DNA of 64,000 bases from Tunturiibacter gelidiferens (lineage in GTDB: Bacteria; Acidobacteriota; Terriglobia; Terriglobales; Acidobacteriaceae). Both the position numbers and the translations under genes were made by a program. The notes below the pieces were generated by a model, which was given only the letters and a program-made list of their open reading frames with translations, did no database searches and was not told the DNA's origin. The stretch covers positions 1-64,000 of the forward strand of contig NZ_JACCCV010000001.1 in assembly GCF_013410115.1 (NCBI RefSeq). Reading direction: 5' to 3'. Below are positions 14,023 through 20,245 of this stretch, piece by piece (the first letter of the stretch is position 1; every line of letters starts with the position of its first letter).

Positions 14023-15073
14023 CGGCCTCACCATCGAAGCCGACAGCTTCACCCGCCTCTACGGCACGCAGAACCCAGCCTTCACTGGCACCGTTACCGG
14101 CCAGCAGGATGGAGACACCTTCGTAGAGACCTTCTCCAACTCCGCGACGATCCAGTCCAACCCCGGTCAGTATCCGATCATCCCGTCGGTCAACGGAGCC
14201 AACCTCTCCGACTACACCCAGACCATCCAGGCCGGAAACCTCTCCATCACCAAGGCGCCAGCCCTCACCACGCTGAGCCTCAGCACCACCGCCATCCACT
14301 ACGCCCTGCCCGTAACCTTCACCGCCAACGTCGCCTCCACCACCACCGGAACACCCACCGGAACCGTAATCTTCTTCGATAACGGCAACCCGCTCAACAC
14401 CGCTACCCTCTCGAGCGGCGTCGCCACCTTCTCCACCACGTCCCTCTCCGTAGGCGTCCACACCATCACCGCCGTATACAGCGGAGACCTCGACTTCAGT
14501 TCCAGCACCGCCTCCGCCGCATCCGGAGCGAACACCATCACCATCGCGCCTCTCGACTTCACCATCGTCCTCACCAGCGCCCAGACCGTCGAAGGCACCT
14601 ACGGCAGCACCCGTCTGTATACCTTCCACGTCTCTCCCGTCGGCGGATACTACCCCGGAACCATCAATCTCGCCGCCAGCCCGACCGGCCCCATCCTCGC
14701 CACCTATACCTTCTCGCCGTCAACCATCGCCCAGTTCGCCGGCCCAACCGACATCACCCTCACCGTCGCAACCCGCAAACTCGCCTCACTCGACTCCCCG
14801 CAGGATCGCTCGCGCCGCCTCTCTCACATCGCGCTTGGTCTCTTCCTCCTGCCTCTCCTCGGCCTCCGCTACTCGCGTCGTTCCAGCCGCAAACTCACAC
14901 GCCTCATCATCCACTCGCTCCTCATCCTGTCCTCTCTCGGAGCCATCGGAACCATCACCGGTTGCGGCGCAGGTTACTTCGACCGCACCTACCCCATAGT
15001 TGTTACAGCCAACAGCAACGGAATCCAGCACACTGTGAACGTCGACTACCACATCGACCAGTCCCCACAGTAA
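2..15073 (+). CDS. Giant MBG/Ig-like tandem-repeat surface protein (5'-truncated by window edge)
   Basis: The reading frame is open from base 2 to a TAA stop at 15071-15073, so the true start lies left of the window. A GTG near 1211 is only an internal Val codon. About 5,020 residues are visible. Most of it is a 76-residue unit, consensus ITWxxPAxIxYGTxLS, then a Q-L-(N/D)-A strand, YTPxxGxxPAxGTDTLSVTF and TPTDTxxY, repeated at least 61 times. After about 14025 come an MBG-like domain (motif LYGTQNPAF), a Big_3-type Ig-like domain (GTPTGTVIFFDNG) and a C-terminal region with two hydrophobic segments (LGLFLLPLLGL; LLILSSLGAIGTITGCG) separated by an Arg/Lys-rich loop. I recall similar C-termini in many acidobacterial secreted repeat proteins. 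No catalytic motif is visible. It is probably an exported structural or adhesive filament (inference). An outer-membrane barrel gene follows 29 bp downstream. Confidence 0.9.
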   Translation, partial: GTDTLSVTFTPTDTTNYTTATKTVQIVVNQAAPVITWNTPAPITFGTALSNTQLDASSSVPGTLTYTPAAGTIPAVGTDTLSVTFTPTDTANYSSATKTVQLVVNKATPVITWPTPASIVYGTALSNTQLDATASVAGTFTYTPAIGAIPAAGTDTLSVTFTPTDTTDYTTATQTVSLTVTQAAPTITWPTPASITYGTVLSNTQLNASASVPGNLVYTPAAGTTPAAGTDTLSVTFTPTDTANYSSVTKTVQLVVSQAAPVITWATPAAITYGTVLSNTQLNASASVPGNLVYTPVAGTTPAAGTDTLSVTFTPTDTTNYTTATKTVQIVVTQASPVITWANPASITYGTALSAIQLDATASVAGSFVYTPAAGSIPNAGIDTLSVTFTPTDTTNYSTATKTVQITVTQVGSTITWSNPASIVYGTTLSNTQLNATTSVPGSFVYTPAAGTTPAAGTDSLSVTFTPTDTTNYTSATKTVQIVVTQATPVITWANPASITYGTALSATQLNATASVTGNLVYTPAIGNIPAAGTDTLSVTFTPTDTTNYSSVTKTVQIVVSQASSTLSWATPASIVYGTALSNTQLDATSTVPGTFTYTPAAGSIPAVGTDSLSVTFTPTDTTSYSTATKTVQIVVTQASPVITWANPASIIYGTALSATQLNATASVPGTFTYTPAIGNVPAVGTDTLSVTFTPTDTASYTTATKTVQIVVTQASSSITWVNPASIVYGTALSATQLDATASVPGTLTYTPAAGSIPAVGTDTLSVTFTPTDTTSYSSATKTVQIVVTQATPTITWATPASITYGTALSATQLNATASVPGTFVYTPAIGNVPAAGTDTLSVTFTPTDTTGYTTATKTVQIVVTQATSTITWANPASITYGTALSTTQLNATASVPGSFTYTPAAGNIPAVGTDTLSVTFTPTDTTSYSTATKTVQLVVTQATPTITWANPTAITYGTPLSNTQLDATASVPGTFTYSPAVGNVPAAGTDTLSATFTPTDTTSYTTATKTVQIVVNPASSTITWANPASIVYGTALSATQLNATASVPGSFAYTPAAGSIPAVGTDTLSVTFTPTDTASYTTATKTVQIVVTQASPVITWANPASITYGTALSATQLNATASVPGSFTYTPASGSIPAAGTDTLSVTFTPTDTTSYTTATKTVQIVVSAASSTLSWATPASIVYGTALSTTQLDATSTVPGSFVYAPATGSIPAAGTDTLSVTFTPTDTTSHTTATKTVQLVVTQAAPIITWANPASIVYGTALSATQLNATASVPGSFAYTPAAGTIPAAGTDTLSVTFTPTDTTNYSSVTKTVSLTVTQGAPVITWANPASITYGTALSATQLNATASVVGSFAYTPAVGNIPAAGTDTLSVTFTPIDTTNYSSATKTVQIVVTQAGPVITWATPASIIYGTALSATQLDATASVPGTLVYTPAVGNIPAAGTDTLSVTFTPTDATNYSTATATVQLTVTQAAPTITWATPASITYGTALSATQLDATSSVAGTFVYTPAVGNVPAVGTDTLSVTFTPTDTTSYTTATKTVQIVVTQATPTITWPTPASITYGSTLSSTQLNASSPVAGTFVYTPAAGTTPAAGTDTLSVTFTPTDTTSYTTATKTVQIVVTQATPTITWPTPAPISYGTTLSATQLDATASVPGSFVYTPAAGTTPATGTDTLSVTFTPTDTASYTTVTKTVQLTVNPATSGITWNTPAPITYGTTLSAIQLDATSSVPGTLVYTPAAGTTPATGTDTLSVTFTPTDTTNNSSATKTVQLVVNSATPVITWNAPASITYGTVLSATQLNATASVGGTFTYTPAAGTTPAAGTDTLSVTFTPTDTTDYTTVTKTVDITVTQATPTITWATPAGITYGTALSATQLNATASVPGNLVYTPAIGNVPAAGTDTLSVTFTPTDTASYSTVTKTVQIVVNQASSTITWANPASIVYGTVLSATQLNATASVPGNLVYTPAAGTTPAVGTDTLSVTFTPTDTTDYSSATKTVQIVVTQATPVITWATPASITYGTALSATQLDATASVPGTLVYTPAVGNIPAAGTDTLSVTFTPTDTTSYSSVTKTVQIVVTQASSTLSWATPASIVYGTALSNTQLDATSTVPGSFAYTPAAGSIPAVGTDTLSVTFTPTDTTSYSTATKTVQIVVTQATPTITWANPAAITYGTALSATQLDATASAPGTFAYTPTVGNIPAAGTDTLSVTFTPTDTTSYSTVTKTVQIVVNPASSTITWANPASIVYGTALSATQLNATASVPGSFAYSPAAGSVPAVGTDTLSVTFTPTDSTDYTTATKTVQIVVTQATPSITWPTPASITYGTALSATQLNATASVPGTLVYTPAIGNIPAAGTDTLSVTFTPTDTTSYTSVTKTVQIVVTQASSTLSWSDPASITYGTALSATQLDATSTVPGSFTYTPAAGSIPAVGTDTLSVTFTPTDTTSYSTATKTVQLVVTQATPTITWATPASIVYGTALSATQLNATASVPGSFTYTPASGTTPAVGTDTLSVTFTPTDTTSYTTATKTVQIVVTQATPTITWATPASIVYGTALSATQLNATASVPGSFTYTPAAGNIPAVGTDSLSVTFTPTDTTSYSSATKTVQIVVTQATPVITWANPASITYGTTLSAAQLDATASVLGTFVYTPAIGNIPAAGTDTLSVTFTPTDTASYSTATKTVQIVVTQASSTLSWATPASITYGTALSATQLDATSTVPGSFVYTPAAGNVPAAGTDTLSVTFTPTDTTSYSTATKTVQIVVTQATPTITWATPASIVYGTALSATQLNATASVPGNLVYTPAIGNIPAAGTDTLSVTFTPTDTTNYSTVTKTVQIIVTQGAPTITWANPAGITYGTALSATQLNATASVPGSFTYTPTSGTTPAVGTDTLSVTFTPTDTTNYSTATKTVQIVVTQATPTITWTNPASITYGTTLSATQLNATASVPGSFTYTPASGTTPAVGSDTLSVTFTPTDTTSYSTATKTVQIVVTQASSTLSWATPASIVYGTTLSATQLNATSTVPGTFTYTPAAGAVPAVGTDTLSVTFTPTDTTSYSTATTTVQIVVTQATPVVTWANPASIIYGTALSATQLNATASVAGSFTYTPAAGNTPAVGTDTLSVTFTPTDTTSYTSATKTVQIVVTQAASTITWATPASITYGTALSATQLNATASVPGSFTYTPAAGAVPAVGTDTLSVTFTPTDTTSYTGATKTVQLVVTQATPVITWANPAGITYGTALSTTQLDATASVPGNFTYTPAIGNIPAAGTDTLSVTFTPTDTTSYSPVTKTVQIVVTQASSNLTWATPASITYGTALSATQLDASSTVPGSFVYTPAAGNVPAAGTDTLSVTFTPTDTTSYSTATKTVQIVVTQASPVITWANPASIIYGTALSATQLNATASVAGSFAYAPAIGNIPAAGTDTLSVTFTPTDTTSYSTVTKTVQIVVNPASSTITWANPASITYGTALSATQLNATASVPGSFTYTPAAGNIPAAGTDTLSVTFTPTDTTSYTTATKTVQIVVTQATPTITWANPASITYGTALSATQLNATASVPGNLVYTPAVGNIPAAGTDTLSVTFTPTDTTSYSTVTKTVQITVTQASSNLSWATPASITYGTALSATQLDATSTVPGTFVYTPAVGNIPAAGTDTLSVTFTPTDTTSYSTASKTVQIVVTQATPVITWATPAGITYGTALSATQLNATASVPGNLVYTPATGNIPAAGTDTLSVTFTPTDTTNYSTVTKTVSLTVTQGTPTITWTNPASITYGTALSATQLNATASVPGNLVYTPAIGNVPASGTDTLSVTFTPTDTANYSSASKTVQIVVTQATPVITWANPAGITYGTALSATQLNATASVAGTFTYTPAAGNILASGTDTLSVTFTPTDAVNYTTATKSVQIVVTQASSNLSWATPASITYGTALSATQLDATASVAGTFVYTPAAGNIPAAGTDTLSVTFTPNDTTNYSAATKTVQLVVTQATPVITWANPAGITYGTALSATQLNATASVPGNLIYTPAIGNIPAAGTDTLSVTFTPTDITNYSSVTKTVSLTVSQAAPTITWTNPASITYGTALSAVQLNATASVPGSFIYTPPAGSTPAAGTDTLSVTFTPTDSSNYTTATKTVQIVVTQATPVITWANPASITYGTTLSNIQLDASTPVAGNFTYTPAAGSTPLAGTDTLSVVFTPTDSSNYTTATKTVQIVVTQATPVITWATPAAITYGTALSATQLDATASVQGSFVYNPIAGTVLTAGTDTLSVTFTPTDTANYTTVTKTISLTVNQATPTVTWAAPVSITYGTALSATQLDATASVPGSFAYTPAAGSVPTAGTDTLSVTFTPSDTTNYATVTKTVQLTVNQATPTITWTNPATITYGTALSSTQLNATASVPGSFTYSPAAGGIITAGTDTLSVTFTPTDTTDYTTASASVQIIVNQATPTIAWTNPAPITYGTALSNAQLNATPSVPGVLTYSPAAGAILTAGTDTLSVSFVPTDTTDYTSATKTVQIVVNQATPVISWPTPSLIVYGTALSNAQLDATSSVPGKLVYTPAAGSIPPAGTDTLSVTFTPTDTTDYTSTTRTTQLTVSQYTPIITWATPASIVYGTPLSTTQLNAAVYQPNSTNPIPGTYVYSPAIGTNLMVGNQPLSVTFTPTDTSDYTTATKTISLVVTQAGLTIEADSFTRLYGTQNPAFTGTVTGQQDGDTFVETFSNSATIQSNPGQYPIIPSVNGANLSDYTQTIQAGNLSITKAPALTTLSLSTTAIHYALPVTFTANVASTTTGTPTGTVIFFDNGNPLNTATLSSGVATFSTTSLSVGVHTITAVYSGDLDFSSSTASAASGANTITIAPLDFTIVLTSAQTVEGTYGSTRLYTFHVSPVGGYYPGTINLAASPTGPILATYTFSPSTIAQFAGPTDITLTVATRKLASLDSPQDRSRRLSHIALGLFLLPLLGLRYSRRSSRKLTRLIIHSLLILSSLGAIGTITGCGAGYFDRTYPIVVTANSNGIQHTVNVDYHIDQSPQ

Positions 15074-15102
15074 AAATTGCAAGCTTCAAGAGAGACCTCC
15101 GC

Positions 15103-15723
15103 ATGAGTAACAAATCGACTTCAAACAGATTCGCAAAGCTTGCAAAGGATCTCATCCCGGGAATCAAGATCTCTGCCCTGCTCTGCGTCGTGAGCTTCGC
15201 CGCCTCACACCTCCACGCCCAGGCACTTCCAACCGCCACCAGCGCCGGAGTCCTTCAGGCGGGCGGCGAGTTCAACTACGCCAACTCCGACTACGTGCCG
15301 CAAAAGATCAAAGGCGGAGGCGCATACGTAGGCTTTGACTTCAAATATCACTATGGAATCGAAGCCGAGTTCCATCAGATCAATGACCCCGACCCCACCA
15401 CACAGATATACGAACGCACCTACGAGATCGGCCCGCGCTACGTCCTGCACTTTCACAGAATAGAACCCTTCGCCAAGGTCATGTACGGCCGCGGCGTCTT
15501 CAACTATCCGGAGGTCCCGAGCCTCACCCCCGGCGGTCCCCCGCAAGGCAACGCCGCCAACCTCGCCTACAACATCGCCGCCGCAGGCATCGGAGTCGAC
15601 TACCGCCTGACGCGCTCCATCAACGTGCGCGCAGAGTATGAGTTTCAAAAATGGTTCGGCTTCCCGCCAAACGGTCTTTCCCCGCAGGTCTTGGGAATCG
15701 GCGCCGCCTACCGCTTCCACTAA
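15103..15723 (+). CDS. Small outer-membrane beta-barrel protein
   Basis: 206 residues. The ATG at 15103 is preceded by an AGAGAG ribosome-binding site and by no stop-free upstream need; a longer in-frame extension would run into the giant repeat gene. Residues 1-40 form a signal peptide with hydrophobic core ISALLCVVSFAASHLHA and likely cleavage after HAQA. The mature part has alternating strands (GGEFNYANSDY, GGGAYVGFDFKYHYGIEAEF, EIGPRYVLHF, PFAKVMYGRG, GIGVDYRLTRSINVRAEYEF) and ends in GIGAAYRFH. That pattern fits an eight-stranded OmpA/OMP_b-brl-type barrel in the outer membrane. It starts 29 bp after the giant repeat gene stops and is very likely co-transcribed. A role in anchoring the repeat protein is possible but not shown. 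Confidence 0.8.
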   Translation: MSNKSTSNRFAKLAKDLIPGIKISALLCVVSFAASHLHAQALPTATSAGVLQAGGEFNYANSDYVPQKIKGGGAYVGFDFKYHYGIEAEFHQINDPDPTTQIYERTYEIGPRYVLHFHRIEPFAKVMYGRGVFNYPEVPSLTPGGPPQGNAANLAYNIAAAGIGVDYRLTRSINVRAEYEFQKWFGFPPNGLSPQVLGIGAAYRFH

Positions 15724-15730
15724 AGTAAAT

Positions 15731-15789
15731 AAGGTATACAAGTCACGAAGTGACCGCGCCACGCGCAGTGGGCCCGTCCGGCAGGACCT
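15731..15789. repeat. Dispersed two-hairpin element, copy 1
   Basis: A 59-bp element with inverted repeat GTCAC-gaa-GTGAC at 15742-15754 and a second one, GTCC-ggca-GGAC, at 15776-15787. It matches copy 2 (43408-43466) at 55 of 59 positions and is also present at 50738-50796 in the same orientation. Here it fills the gap between the convergent barrel gene and GH31 gene, where it could act as a bidirectional transcription barrier. Confidence 0.8.
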
Positions 15790-15801
15790 ACAGAATCGAA
15801 C

Positions 15802-18351
15802 CTACCTCCCGGCAACCTCCAACTCCCCGCCCTCAGGCCTCTCCGGCAACAGAATCGTCAGCGAGTGCATCGCCTCATCGAATCTAGAGTTCGCAATCGC
15901 TTCGCCGCCGTATGTAATCTTCCCCGGCGCAACGTTCCAACCGAAGATGGTCACCTCTACCCGATTCCACCAGGGCTGAAAACTCCCCTCTCGCGCCCCA
16001 ACGTGAAGGCGCAAACCATCGCCAGTCGATTCGCAGCTATACTTCACGCGCAGAAAATCCTTCTCCTTATATGCGAAGCTGATTCCGTCATCCTGATACA
16101 GTGAGCCCGCGCATCCCTCGCCCGGATAGACCTTCAGCGTCAGCGGACCATCCGGCTTCTCCTGCGTACTCTCGACTAGCGGCGCAAACGGCAGGATCGA
16201 CCCCGCCCGAACAAACACGGGCAACACATTCACCTCAGGCTTAATCGTCACCGACTGAAGCGCACCCACTCCCAGCGCCGCACCCGTACTCACCGCCACC
16301 GCCTCACGAGCACTAGCCGCAACTTTCGCTCCCGTCCAGTAGTCATACCAACCCACCGGAGGAAACGTTACCGCATAGCTATCCGGCGCCTCAGGATAAG
16401 GCGCAGGCGCGATCAACAGATCCGGTCCAAGCATAAACTCATTGGCAGCATCAAGATCAAGCGGATGCTTGTCTGCAGTCGCATCAGGAAACTCCAGAAA
16501 CAGAGGCCGCATCATCGGAACACCTGTGCGGGAGTTCTCCTCCGCCAACGTATAAAGGTACGGCATCAACCGATACCGATCCTCAATGTACTTCCTCCGA
16601 ACCGCCTCTACCTCAGGACCACCCACCCACGGCTCCTGATCCGCCGTGAACTTTTCGGTGTGGTCGCGATAGATTGGATTGAACTCCCCCACCTCAATCC
16701 ACTTCGTCAGCAGATCCTGCGTGGACGAACCCGCATAGCCTCCAATATCGTCACCCGCCATCGAAAACCCGCTCAATCCCAGGTTCAGAAGCATCGGCGT
16801 ACTCATGCGAAGGTGATTCCAACTGCTCGAGTTATCTCCCGTCCAAGTCGACGCATACCGCTGACCGCCCGCGTAAGTAGCCCGAGTCAAAACAAAAGGC
16901 CGCTGGTTCGGCTTCAACGCGAGCAGGCCTTCATAGGTCCCCCGCGAGTTCTCCATGCCATACACGTTGTGAATCTCCGCATGACGCGCAGTCCTCGCCA
17001 CAAAGCCCGGCTCATCGATCCGATGCACCACATCCAGCGGCATCGTCTTCGTTGGCGTCTCGAACACCGAAGGCTCGTTCATGTCGTTCCAAAACCCAGC
17101 TGCTCCATCCTCATAGAAGTCTTTATAGAGAGTTCCCCACCACACCCGCGACTCTTTCCTTGTGAAATCAGGAAACACCGATGGCCCAGGCCACACCTTG
17201 CCCACAAACACCGACCCATCCGGATTCTTCACAAAATGATCGCCCGCTATCCCCGTGTCGTAAGGCGCGTATCCCTGATTCGCTCGATCCGCAATATGCA
17301 GATCCGTAATCAACACCAGCTTGAAGTGCTTCTCCTTCAACTCCTGAATAAACTCGGGAAACTTCGGAAACGCCTGCTGGTTCACCGTAAACGGCGCGTT
17401 CCGATCCTGAAAGTCGATGTCCAGATAGAGCGCATCACAAGGAATCCGATCCGCACGCATACGGTCTGCCACCTCGCGCGCCCGCGCCTCCGTCATGTAG
17501 GAGTAACGCGACTGCTGAAAGCCCAGGGACCACTGCGGAGGCAGCGGCGTAAGACCAGTCAACCAGGCATAACCCTCCATCACCTGCTTCGGCTTTGGCC
17601 CATAGATAAAGTAGTAGTCAATCGGTCCGCCATCGGCGCCAAACGAGTAAGCCTCCGAGTCTTCCTTCCCAAAATCAAAGCTCGTCCGCCACGTGTTATC
17701 CAGAAACAACCCGTACGATCTCCCCGCATTGTCCGCGACAAAAAACGGAATCGCCTTATAAAGCGGATCGCTGCTCTCCTGAAAGCGATATTGATCTGTA
17801 TTCCACATCTCGTAGGCACCACCTCTGCGATCAAGCGGCCCCGTCTTATCTCCCAGGCCAAAGTAGTGCTCCTCTGCCGGCATCCTCTTGTAGACGCGGA
17901 AGTGATCGCCGTGAAACTCAACCGGTCGCGCATCCTGCAACAAAACTCCGCCGCTCCCATCGCTGATCGTGACGGCAAGCGTCGCGCGGTCCACAGAAAC
18001 CTGCAGTGCCTTCGTACGAAAACCAGCCTTGCTCGCCTCCGCGCGATAGGCCGTGGCAACGGAGCTTGTTCGCGAGCCCGGAAGCACAGCCCACGACGCA
18101 TCCTCCGGCATCTTCCCCGTCTTCGAGACTCGAATACGCAGAACATCCTCTCGCAGCGCGGTAATCTGAACCCTCGCCTCGCCATCCCTCAGCTCTAAGC
18201 CATTCGGCAGCGCCGCAGCACTCGTCGCACGATTCAGCGAAATCAGATCGCCCTTTTCACCCGTTGCGCTCTGTGCCGACAGACCGGGAACACTCATCAC
18301 GCAGCCCAAAACAAACAGGACAGCAACTCTTCCAAAACGCAATCCATTCAT
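15802..18351 (-). CDS. Secreted alpha-glucosidase-type glycoside hydrolase, family GH31
   Basis: 849 residues from the ATG at 18351, chosen because AAGGA lies just upstream and a signal peptide (VAVLFVLGCVMSVPGLSAQS) follows at once; a 22-residue upstream extension looks spurious. The family hydrolyses terminal alpha-linked glucosyl or xylosyl residues with retention. The catalytic nucleophile is Asp423 in WNDMNEPSVF, and the likely acid/base is Asp506 in STWTGDNSSSW. The N-terminal beta domain carries the family-typical YFGLGDKTGPLD, the barrel has LYLDIDFQDRNAPF, and C-terminal beta domains follow. Substrate (starch fragments, isomaltose or xyloglucan) cannot be read from the sequence. It stands alone, convergent with the barrel gene. 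Confidence 0.93.
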   Translation of the reverse strand: MNGLRFGRVAVLFVLGCVMSVPGLSAQSATGEKGDLISLNRATSAAALPNGLELRDGEARVQITALREDVLRIRVSKTGKMPEDASWAVLPGSRTSSVATAYRAEASKAGFRTKALQVSVDRATLAVTISDGSGGVLLQDARPVEFHGDHFRVYKRMPAEEHYFGLGDKTGPLDRRGGAYEMWNTDQYRFQESSDPLYKAIPFFVADNAGRSYGLFLDNTWRTSFDFGKEDSEAYSFGADGGPIDYYFIYGPKPKQVMEGYAWLTGLTPLPPQWSLGFQQSRYSYMTEARAREVADRMRADRIPCDALYLDIDFQDRNAPFTVNQQAFPKFPEFIQELKEKHFKLVLITDLHIADRANQGYAPYDTGIAGDHFVKNPDGSVFVGKVWPGPSVFPDFTRKESRVWWGTLYKDFYEDGAAGFWNDMNEPSVFETPTKTMPLDVVHRIDEPGFVARTARHAEIHNVYGMENSRGTYEGLLALKPNQRPFVLTRATYAGGQRYASTWTGDNSSSWNHLRMSTPMLLNLGLSGFSMAGDDIGGYAGSSTQDLLTKWIEVGEFNPIYRDHTEKFTADQEPWVGGPEVEAVRRKYIEDRYRLMPYLYTLAEENSRTGVPMMRPLFLEFPDATADKHPLDLDAANEFMLGPDLLIAPAPYPEAPDSYAVTFPPVGWYDYWTGAKVAASAREAVAVSTGAALGVGALQSVTIKPEVNVLPVFVRAGSILPFAPLVESTQEKPDGPLTLKVYPGEGCAGSLYQDDGISFAYKEKDFLRVKYSCESTGDGLRLHVGAREGSFQPWWNRVEVTIFGWNVAPGKITYGGEAIANSRFDEAMHSLTILLPERPEGGELEVAGR

Positions 18352-18748
18352 ATTTCCTTCAACCTCATTCACACATAGAAAAGCGGGAGTCTGACTCCGA
18401 AGAAGCATCCGAGTCACAAACCAACATTATGCACCTCCGCCCCCAAGTCTCCCCGCACTCCCCTAAACTAAACTCCGAGATGGACTAAACAAGGCCCACA
18501 CTCTGTCATTTCCATGGCCTGCCTTTCGCGGGGCTGCCTCTGCATTAAGAGGGCCGCTGTCTTCTAGCGCCAACCGCCTGTTCAAAGATAGGATCTCTGA
18601 CGGTGCCGCCCTGACTGCCGCTTGTCCGCTATGCCGACTATCCCTCCAAGTGACGAGAAGCGCGTTTGTGAGGACTCATCTCGCCTAGCTCGCGAAAAGA
18701 CGAGAGCGCGCCTATTACAGTCATCGCGCTTTCACCACCTGTGCCGTT
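18352..18748. other. Intergenic region without recognised gene
   Basis: About 400 bp between the diverging ends of the GH31 gene start and the TetR gene stop. Short open frames overlap the GH31 gene in antisense and lack ribosome-binding sites. I see no tRNA-like fold, strong terminator or clear promoter. It should hold the GH31 promoter. Confidence 0.5.
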
Positions 18749-19339
18749 TCATCTTGGGAAAGTGAAGATCTCGACGAGCGCCCTCACGCGCTCTTTCTGA
18801 CGGCTGCGCGGAAATCGCTTGGTTCTTGTTAGCTCGGCGATACCATGGAGGCTCGCCCAAAACAGTTCCGATATAACCTCTGACTTCGAGCTCTGCCCCG
18901 GAAACAACTCCAGGAGTTGGGAAAACGCGAAACGCAGCTCCGGAGGAGTAGCCGCGTCATCGAATGGCACGCTCAGGCTGAGCGAAAACATCACTTCATA
19001 CAGTGCGGGTGAAGACGCGGCGAACTCCAGATACGCGGCCGCGACCGATTCGACCGTATTTCCACGCTTAACCCGTTTCCGTGCCTTCTCCAAAGCCAGG
19101 CCCATCTCCTGGAAACCCTCGATAGCAACCGCGGCGAGAATCCCTTCGCGGCTTCCAAAATGAGCGTACAAGACGGGTTGGCTGTATGAAATTTCGTCGG
19201 ATAGCCGCCGAACGGTTACGTTGGACCACCCTTCAAGCTCCGCGATTCGTCGTGCGGCACTGATGATCTGTGCCCGGCGGGCCTGCTTGTCACGCAGTTT
19301 TCGTTCCGCAATTCGGTTAGGTGTTAGCGTCGACGCCAT
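18749..19339 (-). CDS. TetR/AcrR-family transcriptional repressor
   Basis: 196 residues. Residues about 15-70 form the TetR helix-turn-helix (IISAARRIAELEGW, then VTVRRLSDEISYSQPVLYAHF and SREGIL). The C-terminal ligand domain (WxG/TetR_C_13-like, SELFWASLHGIAEL) binds an unknown small molecule. It is divergent from the DUF4267-NIPSNAP-DUF1772 operon. The 107-bp gap holds two TAGC-N3-GCTA palindromes, so it probably represses both itself and that operon (inference). Base composition around it is less C-biased than in neighbouring genes, which could indicate later acquisition. Confidence 0.9.
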   Translation of the reverse strand: MASTLTPNRIAERKLRDKQARRAQIISAARRIAELEGWSNVTVRRLSDEISYSQPVLYAHFGSREGILAAVAIEGFQEMGLALEKARKRVKRGNTVESVAAAYLEFAASSPALYEVMFSLSLSVPFDDAATPPELRFAFSQLLELFPGQSSKSEVISELFWASLHGIAELTRTKRFPRSRQKERVRALVEIFTFPR

Positions 19340-19351
19340 TGATAGAAATTA

Positions 19352-19362
19352 TAGCACCGCTA
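19352..19362. promoter_or_regulatory. Candidate TetR operator, palindrome 1
   Basis: Perfect TAGC-acc-GCTA palindrome 13 bp from the TetR start codon, within a 14-bp block ATAGC...GCTAGA that recurs 60 bp away. An overlapping longer inverted repeat, CCGCTA-N8-TAGCGG, spans 19357-19376. Confidence 0.6.
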
Positions 19363-19411
19363 GAATAATTTAGCGGACAGTGAAACTTTTCCAAATGCTT
19401 TGCATCTTATA

Positions 19412-19422
19412 TAGCGTTGCTA
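19412..19422. promoter_or_regulatory. Candidate TetR operator, palindrome 2
   Basis: Perfect TAGC-gtt-GCTA palindrome with the same flanking ATAGC...GCTAGA as copy 1 and exactly 60 bp from it. It lies 25 bp upstream of the DUF4267 start, next to an AT-rich TATAT stretch that could be the -10 region. Confidence 0.6.
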
Positions 19423-19446
19423 GATTTTATAACAAGGAGACATATT

Positions 19447-19827
19447 ATGCGTAACGCCATACCGCTTTCTCTAGCTGCTCTCATGGCTGTGGCGATCATT
19501 GTCATCGGTTGTTTCTACCTTATATCTCCTGAACGAATGACAGGATCATTTGGTCTTGAGCCGCCTGCATCCGATGCTGACACTCGTGCCTGGCTACGCC
19601 TTAAAGGAATTCGGGACATCGCATCTGGATTGGTCGTGCTGACGATGATGCTGACCATGGGTACGCGGTCGGTAGGCATAGCCCTACTCGTATTAGCCAT
19701 CACCCCTCTTGGCGACATGTCAATCGTTCTGGGGTCGGGCGGGTCGAGGTCGAAAGCGCTCTCAATTCATGGCGTAACCTGCGCGGTGATGCTGGTCGTT
19801 GGCCTCTTGTTGATCCATGCCATTTGA
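19447..19827 (+). CDS. DUF4267 small membrane protein
   Basis: 126 residues from the ATG at 19447, which has AAGGAGA 7 bp upstream; an upstream TTG start in the same frame would overlap operator 2. Four hydrophobic segments: PLSLAALMAVAIIVIGCFYL, SGLVVLTMMLTM, VGIALLVLAITPLG and VTCAVMLVVGLLLI. The motif LRLKGIRDIASGLVVL is typical of DUF4267. Function is unknown. First gene of a TetR-controlled three-gene operon. Confidence 0.8.
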   Translation: MRNAIPLSLAALMAVAIIVIGCFYLISPERMTGSFGLEPPASDADTRAWLRLKGIRDIASGLVVLTMMLTMGTRSVGIALLVLAITPLGDMSIVLGSGGSRSKALSIHGVTCAVMLVVGLLLIHAI

Positions 19828-19881
19828 GAGAAATGCCTCAACCAGTATTGCTAACCCATGTCTATGCAATAGGAGGCGACA

Positions 19882-20205
19882 ATGCGAACCTTTGAACTTC
19901 GCGTGTACAAACTGCGCACCAAAGACGCGCTCGATTTCTACATGGAGCAGATTTATCCCCGTCATCTCAGCAGCTTTCCGCTGTTCGGGATTGAGGCCCA
20001 CGGCTTCTGGACTGCCAAGGAGGATGTCGAGCCAAGGTTCTTCGTGCTGGCCTCCTATGCGGCGGGCGAAGAACCCGGCGAGGTCGTTCGGCGGTATATG
20101 CAAAGCACAGAATTCGCTGAGGACATCAGGAACTTTGATGTATCAGACATCGTTGGCGTTGAATCGACAATCCTTATACCTTCAACAAGCTCCCCTCTTA
20201 AATGA
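19882..20205 (+). CDS. NIPSNAP-family protein
   Basis: 107 residues, with AGGAGG about 6 bp before the ATG. It starts MRTFELRVYKLRTKDALDFY, the usual NIPSNAP opening of a small ferredoxin-like alpha/beta barrel fold, and contains PLFGIEAHGFW and FFVLASYAAGEE. Members bind or convert small molecules in dimeric antibiotic-monooxygenase-like folds, but a substrate cannot be named. It lies 54 bp after DUF4267 and 40 bp before the DUF1772 gene. Confidence 0.85.
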   Translation: MRTFELRVYKLRTKDALDFYMEQIYPRHLSSFPLFGIEAHGFWTAKEDVEPRFFVLASYAAGEEPGEVVRRYMQSTEFAEDIRNFDVSDIVGVESTILIPSTSSPLK

Positions 20206-20245
20206 TGTAACTCATTCCAAGGTGTTGTTTATGGAGGAATTCATG

